A DNA stretch of 64,000 nucleotides from JBFMFR01 sp040752025 (GTDB lineage Bacteria; Chloroflexota; Anaerolineae; Anaerolineales; UBA4823), in the NCBI GenBank assembly GCA_040752025.1, contig JBFMFR010000008.1, forward strand, positions 98,527 through 162,526, written 5' to 3'. A model generated the notes under the pieces. It made no database searches, was not told the origin of the DNA, and saw only the letters and a program-made list of their open reading frames with translations. The position numbers and the translations under genes were made by a program. Shown here piece by piece: positions 55,341-64,000 of the stretch; position 1 is the first letter of the stretch; each line of letters begins with the position of its first letter.

Positions 55341-56264
55341 CTAGCGGAAGCCGAAGCGGTTGAGCACGCCTTCGTCGTCGCGCCAGTTCTTGCGCACTTT
55401 GACGTTCAGGCGCAGGAAAACCTTGCGACCGCTCATCGACTCGATCTCCTGGCGGGCAGCCGAGCCGATCTTTTTGAGCATCTGTCCGCCCTGGCCGATG
55501 ACGATCGGCTTGTGGGACTCGCGCTCGACGAACAGGGTGGCTTCGATGTACGCGCCGCTGTCCTGGCGCTCGGTGTACTGGTCGACACGCACGGCGATCC
55601 CGTGCGGCACTTCGTCTCTCAGGATGATCAGAGCCGCCTCGCGGATCAGGTCGGCGGCGATCTCGCGCTCGTACAGGTCGGTCAATTGATCTTCGGGGAA
55701 GTAAGGATAGGCCTGCGGCAGGAGCTCGAGCAGCGCGCCGACCAGTTCCGGCAGGTTGTCGCCACGCGTAGCTGAAACGGGCAGCGGCGTGACCCCGGGC
55801 AGGTGCTGGGCGAAGGCCTGCTGGTTGGCTTCCAGACCCTGGGCGTCGATCAGGTCGATTTTGTTGAGCGCCAGGATGACCGGTACGGGGCGCTGCAGGG
55901 CGATTAACAACTCGAAGAGCAGGTGGTCTTCTTCCTGGGGCGGCTGGCTGCCGTCCACGATGAACAGGATGGCGTCGCTGTCTTGCAGCGTGCCGCTGGC
56001 TTCCTGGTTCATGAATTCGCCCAGCTTGTGGCGCGGCTTGTGGATGCCGGGCGTGTCGACGAAGATGATCTGCGCTTGCAGGTCATCGCGCTGCAAGTTC
56101 AGGATGCCCATCTGGCGCTTGCGCGTGGTTTGTGGGCGGGGGGAAACTGCGGCAACCTTTTGCCCCAGCAGGCTGTTGATCAGGGTGGACTTGCCCACGT
56201 TTGGGCGGCCCAATACGGCGACGAAGCCGGCCTTGGTGATTGGTTCGTTGGTTTGCATGTTCAC
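55341..56264 (-). CDS. era: GTPase Era
   Basis: A 307-residue GTPase. G1 is GRPNVGKST near residue 19, the switch region is SPRPQTTRKRQ, G3 is DTPGIHKPRHK, and G4 is LNKIDLID. The C-terminal KH domain is VIGQGGQMLKKIG near residue 254. Era binds 16S rRNA and couples 30S assembly to growth. The frame starts at GTG 56264 or ATG 56258; the second lies nearer the fold. It is divergent from rpoB across 279 bases, so their promoters share this gap. Confidence 0.95.
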   Translation of the reverse strand: MNMQTNEPITKAGFVAVLGRPNVGKSTLINSLLGQKVAAVSPRPQTTRKRQMGILNLQRDDLQAQIIFVDTPGIHKPRHKLGEFMNQEASGTLQDSDAILFIVDGSQPPQEEDHLLFELLIALQRPVPVILALNKIDLIDAQGLEANQQAFAQHLPGVTPLPVSATRGDNLPELVGALLELLPQAYPYFPEDQLTDLYEREIAADLIREAALIILRDEVPHGIAVRVDQYTERQDSGAYIEATLFVERESHKPIVIGQGGQMLKKIGSAARQEIESMSGRKVFLRLNVKVRKNWRDDEGVLNRFGFR

Positions 56265-56323
56265 ATTCTATCAGATAAGTGCCTCCCTAAGCAAATGTTA
56301 ATAAAACTGGTGGGCAGACTTAC

Positions 56324-56352
56324 TTGACCTGGACGCTCGAATTCTGTATAAT
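56324..56352 (+). promoter_or_regulatory. Sigma70 promoter of rpoB
   Basis: TTGACC (56324-56329) and TATAAT (56347-56352) are separated by exactly 17 bases, a near-consensus promoter about 190 bases upstream of the rpoB ATG. The long leader includes an imperfect hairpin near 56432-56458 (GGAATTTCG with CGAAATCCC, one mismatch) and could host attenuation. Confidence 0.75.
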
Positions 56353-56543
56353 ACCAGTTCGTCTAATGAGCCCAAGTTATTTTCTGGAATTCGAAAATTG
56401 GGGCCGTCATAAGTAACTGTGCAAACGTGAAACAGGAATTTCGTGGATCGAAATCCCGGAATTCTTTTGTGCGCGTTTAGCGCTTTTCACCAAGTAATCG
56501 TCAGTCATTCGCTATTCTTATTCGCTGAGTCAGGAGAAACCGG

Positions 56544-60458
<3,915 letters not shown>

Positions 60459-60487
60459 AATTGCCTGCCCCAAAGGCGCAAATTGTC

Positions 60488-60516
60488 TTGACGCTAATTT
60501 GGGCGCATGGTAAAAT
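60488..60516 (+). promoter_or_regulatory. Sigma70 promoter of the str operon
   Basis: TTGACG (60488-60493) and TAAAAT (60511-60516) are 17 bases apart, 30 bases after the rpoB stop. It gives rpsL-rpsG-fusA-tuf a start separate from rpoB, with about a 165-base leader. Confidence 0.7.
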
Positions 60517-60541
60517 CGCTTTTCGTTGCCCTACGTTACAA

Positions 60542-60622
60542 GGACGGCAGAACCCCCGTCCGAGCAACTTAGTAGTGTTCGTTAATTGGTGAGGCCATCA
60601 TAAGCACGAGCGATGGCCTCAC
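60542..60622 (+). promoter_or_regulatory. Leader hairpins upstream of rpsL
   Basis: Two stems lie in the leader: GGACGG/CCGTCC (60542-60547 with 60556-60561) and a perfect 11-base stem (60589-60599 with 60612-60622) with a 12-base loop. Neither is followed by a clear T run, so control at the RNA level is more likely than termination. Confidence 0.5.
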
Positions 60623-60685
60623 TTAATGGAGAAGTTTGGAAATCCTGACAGAAACGGTTCAGTAGTCTTAGTTTTGGAGGCAAAG

Positions 60686-61108
<423 letters not shown>

Positions 61109-61122
61109 GGTAGGAGAGGCCG

Positions 61123-61593
61123 ATGTCGCGTCGAAATAGACCCGAAAAACGGGAAATTTTACCCGATGTGCGCTATAACAGCGTCCAGGTGCAGCAGTTC
61201 ATCAACACTGTCATGAGGAATGGCAAGAAAAGCCTGGCTACCAGCCTGGTTTACGATGCCATTGGTCTGGCAGGCGAACGCACCAAACGCAATGGGATCG
61301 AGATTTTTGAGCAGGCGATCAAGAATGTTTCGCCTGTGATGGAAGTAAAGCCTCGCCGCGTGGGTGGCGCTACGTATCAGGTGCCGATGGAAGTGCCTGG
61401 TTTTCGTCGATTCGCTTTAGCCACGCGCTGGATCCTTCAATCCGCGCGTTCACGCACGGGCCGCAATTTTGCGGAAAAGTTGGCTGCTGAATTCATGGAC
61501 GCGGCCAATAATACCGGGACTGCGATCCGTAAGCGCGAAGAGACTCATAAGATGGCCGAGGCCAACCGCGCCTTCTCGCACTACCGTGCCTAG
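61123..61593 (+). CDS. rpsG: 30S ribosomal protein S7
   Basis: A 156-residue S7, the primary 16S rRNA 3' domain binding protein. It has MSRRNRPEKREILPDVRYNS at the start, IKNVSPVMEVKPRRVGGATY near residue 65, and a C-terminus typical of the 156-residue form (NRAFSHYRA). It starts 14 bases after rpsL with GGAGAGG upstream. Regulation through the S12/S7/EF-G operon is classical. Confidence 0.97.
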   Translation: MSRRNRPEKREILPDVRYNSVQVQQFINTVMRNGKKSLATSLVYDAIGLAGERTKRNGIEIFEQAIKNVSPVMEVKPRRVGGATYQVPMEVPGFRRFALATRWILQSARSRTGRNFAEKLAAEFMDAANNTGTAIRKREETHKMAEANRAFSHYRA

Positions 61594-61600
61594 GTTTACG

Positions 61601-61628
61601 GGTGCGTTCACCGACCGGTGAACGCACC
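61601..61628 (+). promoter_or_regulatory. Hairpin between rpsG and fusA
   Basis: A perfect 12-base stem (61601-61612 with 61617-61628) with a GACC loop sits eight bases after the rpsG stop and 20 bases before the fusA ATG. It is not followed by a T run. It may be a processing site, a translational control element or a weak attenuator adjusting EF-G level. Confidence 0.6.
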
Positions 61629-61648
61629 GATATTGTCAGGATTTTCTC

Positions 61649-63721
61649 ATGGCTCGTGCCTTTCCGCTAGAACGCTACCGTAATATTGGCATCATTGCCC
61701 ATATTGACGCTGGTAAAACGACCACTACCGAGCGTATTCTTTTCTATACGGGAAAGACGCATCGCATCGGTTCTGTGGACGATGGCACGACGGTTACCGA
61801 TTGGATGGAGCAGGAGCGCGAGCGTGGCATCACCATCGTTTCGGCAGCGGTTTCGGCGGAATGGAAGGGCTATCAGGTTAACATTATTGATACCCCCGGG
61901 CATATTGATTTCACGGCGGAAGTGCAGCGCTCGCTGAGGGTGTTGGATGGCGGGATCGTCATCTTTGATGCCGTTCAGGGCGTCGAACCGCAGAGCGAGA
62001 CCGTCTGGCGCCAGGCTGATCGTTATCATGTGCCGCGCTTGTGTTTTGTGAACAAGATGGATCGTGTCGGGGCTTCTTACTCCCGCTCGATTGATATGAT
62101 CCGCCAGCGCCTGGGCGCCAATCCGATTGCTGTGCAATTGCCAATTGGTGAAGAGTCTGCCTTCCGTGGCGTGATCGACTTGTTCGAAATGCAAGCGATT
62201 GTCTGGGAAGACGATTTAGGCCAGGAGCCGCGGGTTGTGGAAGTGCCGCGCGACATGCTTTCGCAAGCTGAGAGCATGCGGGCGCGCATGGTCGAGCAGA
62301 TCGCTGAGACTGACGATGACCTGACGCTGAAGTACCTGGAAGGTCAGGATCTGGGCGTCGATGAGCTCAAAGCTGGTTTGCGCAAGGCGGTCATCGCCAA
62401 TGTGGCAACGCCGGTTTTCTGTGGTAGTTCCTTGCGCAACAAGGGCGTTCAACCGGTGCTGGACGCAGTGATCGAATACCTGCCGTCGCCGGAGGATATC
62501 CCGCCTGTAGTGGGGCACCATCCGAAGACAGAGGAAGAACTGGAACGCGAAGCAAGGGACGACGCGCCTTTGAGCGCACTGGTCTTTAAAATAGTAACAG
62601 ATCCTTACGTGGGCCGCCTGGCTTATGTGCGGGTTTATTCCGGCAAGTTCAGCCAGGGTGGGATGGTGTATAACTCCTCCAAAGATCGCCGCGAACGCAT
62701 TGGGCGGTTGTTGCGCATGTACGCTGACCGGCGCGAGGATATCAGCGAGATCCTGGCGGGCGATATCGGTGCGGTGCTTGGGATGAAGGAAACTTTCACC
62801 GGAGATACGCTCAGCGATCAAAGCAATCCGGTCCTGTTGGAAACCATCACCTTCCCGACGCCGGTGATTTCGGTGGCAATTGAACCCAAGACCATGGCGG
62901 ACCAGGACAAGATGGCAGAAGCGCTGCGCAAGCTCGCGGAAGAAGATCCGACCTTCGTGGTGCGTACGGAAGAAGAAACTGGCCAAACGATTATCTCGGG
63001 CATGGGAGAACTGCACCTGGAAGTGCTGGTCGATCGCATGCTGCGTGAGTTTAAGGTGCAGGCCCGTGTTGGGCGACCGCAGGTGGCTTACCGGGAGTCG
63101 ATCACGCGGGCGGTGCCGAAAGTGGAATACCGTTACGTTAAGCAAACGGGCGGCAAGGGTATGTATGGGCACGTTGTCCTGGATATCCAGCCCGGCGAAC
63201 CTGGCAGCGGCATCCTTTTCGAGAGCGCTATTGTTGGCGGTAAGATCCCCAGGGAGTTCATCCCGGCGGTCGAGAAGGGTGTGCGTGAGGCTGCAGAAGG
63301 CGGCGTCATTTCTGGTTACCCGGCGACGGATATCAAGGTGCTGCTGTACGATGGTTCTTTCCACGAAGTAGACTCGAATGAAATGGCCTTCAAGATGGCG
63401 GGTTCGCTGGCCTTCAAGGAAGGCGTACAGAAAGCCGGCCCGATTTTGCAAGAGCCGATCATGAAAGTCGAGGTCCTGGTTCCAGAAGATTTCCTGGGTG
63501 ATATCATCGGCCAGATCAACGCCCGTCGTGGTGAAATTCTGGGGATGGAAATCCGCCCAGGCAATGCTCAGGCAGTGCGAGCCATGGTGCCCCTGGCCGA
63601 AATGTTCGGCTATGCCACCGATTTGCGTTCGGCAACCCAGGGCCGGGGCGTCTTTACGATGGAGTTTGACCATTATGCTCGTGTTTCCGATGCGGTGGCG
63701 CGAGTGATCTTGGGAAGCTAG
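61649..63721 (+). CDS. fusA: Elongation factor G
   Basis: A 690-residue EF-G. Domain I contains G1 AHIDAGKTTTTERI near residue 17, the switch GITIVSAAV, DTPGHID and NKMDRVG. Domain II begins near residue 300. Domain III follows, then IV (GKGMYGHVVLDIQPG) and V (PGNAQAVRAMVPLAEMFGYA). It catalyses ribosomal translocation and, with RRF, recycling. Length and motifs match canonical bacterial FusA rather than a resistance paralogue. Confidence 0.97.
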   Translation: MARAFPLERYRNIGIIAHIDAGKTTTTERILFYTGKTHRIGSVDDGTTVTDWMEQERERGITIVSAAVSAEWKGYQVNIIDTPGHIDFTAEVQRSLRVLDGGIVIFDAVQGVEPQSETVWRQADRYHVPRLCFVNKMDRVGASYSRSIDMIRQRLGANPIAVQLPIGEESAFRGVIDLFEMQAIVWEDDLGQEPRVVEVPRDMLSQAESMRARMVEQIAETDDDLTLKYLEGQDLGVDELKAGLRKAVIANVATPVFCGSSLRNKGVQPVLDAVIEYLPSPEDIPPVVGHHPKTEEELEREARDDAPLSALVFKIVTDPYVGRLAYVRVYSGKFSQGGMVYNSSKDRRERIGRLLRMYADRREDISEILAGDIGAVLGMKETFTGDTLSDQSNPVLLETITFPTPVISVAIEPKTMADQDKMAEALRKLAEEDPTFVVRTEEETGQTIISGMGELHLEVLVDRMLREFKVQARVGRPQVAYRESITRAVPKVEYRYVKQTGGKGMYGHVVLDIQPGEPGSGILFESAIVGGKIPREFIPAVEKGVREAAEGGVISGYPATDIKVLLYDGSFHEVDSNEMAFKMAGSLAFKEGVQKAGPILQEPIMKVEVLVPEDFLGDIIGQINARRGEILGMEIRPGNAQAVRAMVPLAEMFGYATDLRSATQGRGVFTMEFDHYARVSDAVARVILGS

Positions 63722-63791
63722 TGGCCCGATTGGGCGCTGGCTGGTACTCAATGAATTATTTCTGTTGAAACAATATTAGGAGAGAGTGATC

Positions 63792-64000
63792 ATGGGAAAG
63801 CAAAAATTCGAGCGCACAAAACCGCACATGAATGTGGGCACCATGGGACACATCGACCATGGCAAGACCACACTGACCGCGGCCATCACCAAGTACTGCA
63901 ACATGCAGGGTTTGGGCGAATACCGCGCATTCGATTCGATCGATAATGCGCCGGAAGAGAAAGAGCGCGGCATTACGATCAACATTGCACATGTGGAATA
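63792..64000 (+). CDS. tuf: Elongation factor Tu (partial, runs off the edge)
   Basis: The first 69 codons of EF-Tu: FERTKPHMNVGTMGHIDHGK with the G1 loop GHIDHGKTTLTAAITKY, and the effector region APEEKERGITIN. It follows fusA by 70 bases with AGGAGAG nine bases before the ATG. In G1 the second residue of MGHIDHGK is normal for bacterial EF-Tu. Confidence 0.96.
   Translation, partial: MGKQKFERTKPHMNVGTMGHIDHGKTTLTAAITKYCNMQGLGEYRAFDSIDNAPEEKERGITINIAHVE

Overview
The window is GC-rich, gene-dense bacterial chromosome. The lineage is probably Chloroflexota, most likely Anaerolineae-like. This is inferred from the gene repertoire and was not tested by a search: many acidic lipoproteins with Thr/Pro-rich linkers, Ser/Thr kinases, a DUF3054 protein, a translin homologue, two-gene Cas4-like membrane nucleases, and an rpsL-rpsG-fusA-tuf block.

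Layout. 1-2.6 kb: an upstream gene tail, an L-fucose-isomerase-like enzyme and a PAS-GAF protein. 2.9-10 kb: a carbohydrate locus with a Ser/Thr kinase, a DUF2804 protein, a GPH-type transporter, a HAMP sensor without output domain and a GH31 glycosidase. 10-31.6 kb: accessory and envelope genes, including a possible toxin-antitoxin-like pair, a second Ser/Thr kinase, DegV, an amidohydrolase with a probable frameshifted tail, a GH51 arabinofuranosidase with an extra N-terminal module, surface lipoproteins, a CPBP protease-GNAT fusion, TauE, an MFS carrier, two convergent potassium-channel genes, a patatin, an ECF sigma/anti-sigma pair, a Nudix hydrolase and an HtrA-like lipoprotein. 31.7-40.1 kb: a long, tightly packed minus-strand run read as ssb, DUF3467, translin, a split Cas4-like nuclease (two genes), NAD kinase, a zinc-finger membrane protein and recN, ending in a class A PBP homologue that has lost its catalytic motifs. 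40.4-44.3 kb: a solitary DNA methyltransferase, a lipoprotein, an L-threonine-dehydrogenase-like SDR and an S51-like protein with a CysS-type tail.

44.4-49.2 kb holds the most striking element, a complete diversity-generating retroelement (DGR). It comprises a 1056-codon STAND/NACHT NTPase ending in an FGE/C-type-lectin-fold domain that carries the variable repeat, then a DGR-type reverse transcriptase, an Avd-like four-helix accessory protein and the template repeat. The two repeats align over 119 template positions. They differ at 15 sites, every one an adenine in the template, plus a single inserted base that shifts the frame of the variable repeat. A regularly spaced array of short hairpins follows the template.

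49.6-56.3 kb: a beta-hydroxyacid dehydrogenase, a YitT membrane protein, a lipoprotein, a second ECF sigma/anti-sigma unit with a bactofilin-like membrane protein, a YhhN protein and Era. 56.5-64 kb: rpoB with its own sigma70-type promoter, then rpsL-rpsG-fusA-tuf with a separate promoter and leader hairpins. No rpoC lies between rpoB and rpsL.

Functional themes are sugar capture and hydrolysis, envelope sensing through kinases and ECF sigma factors, a DNA-processing operon, targeted protein diversification, and core transcription and translation. No tRNA, rRNA, CRISPR array or transposase was found.
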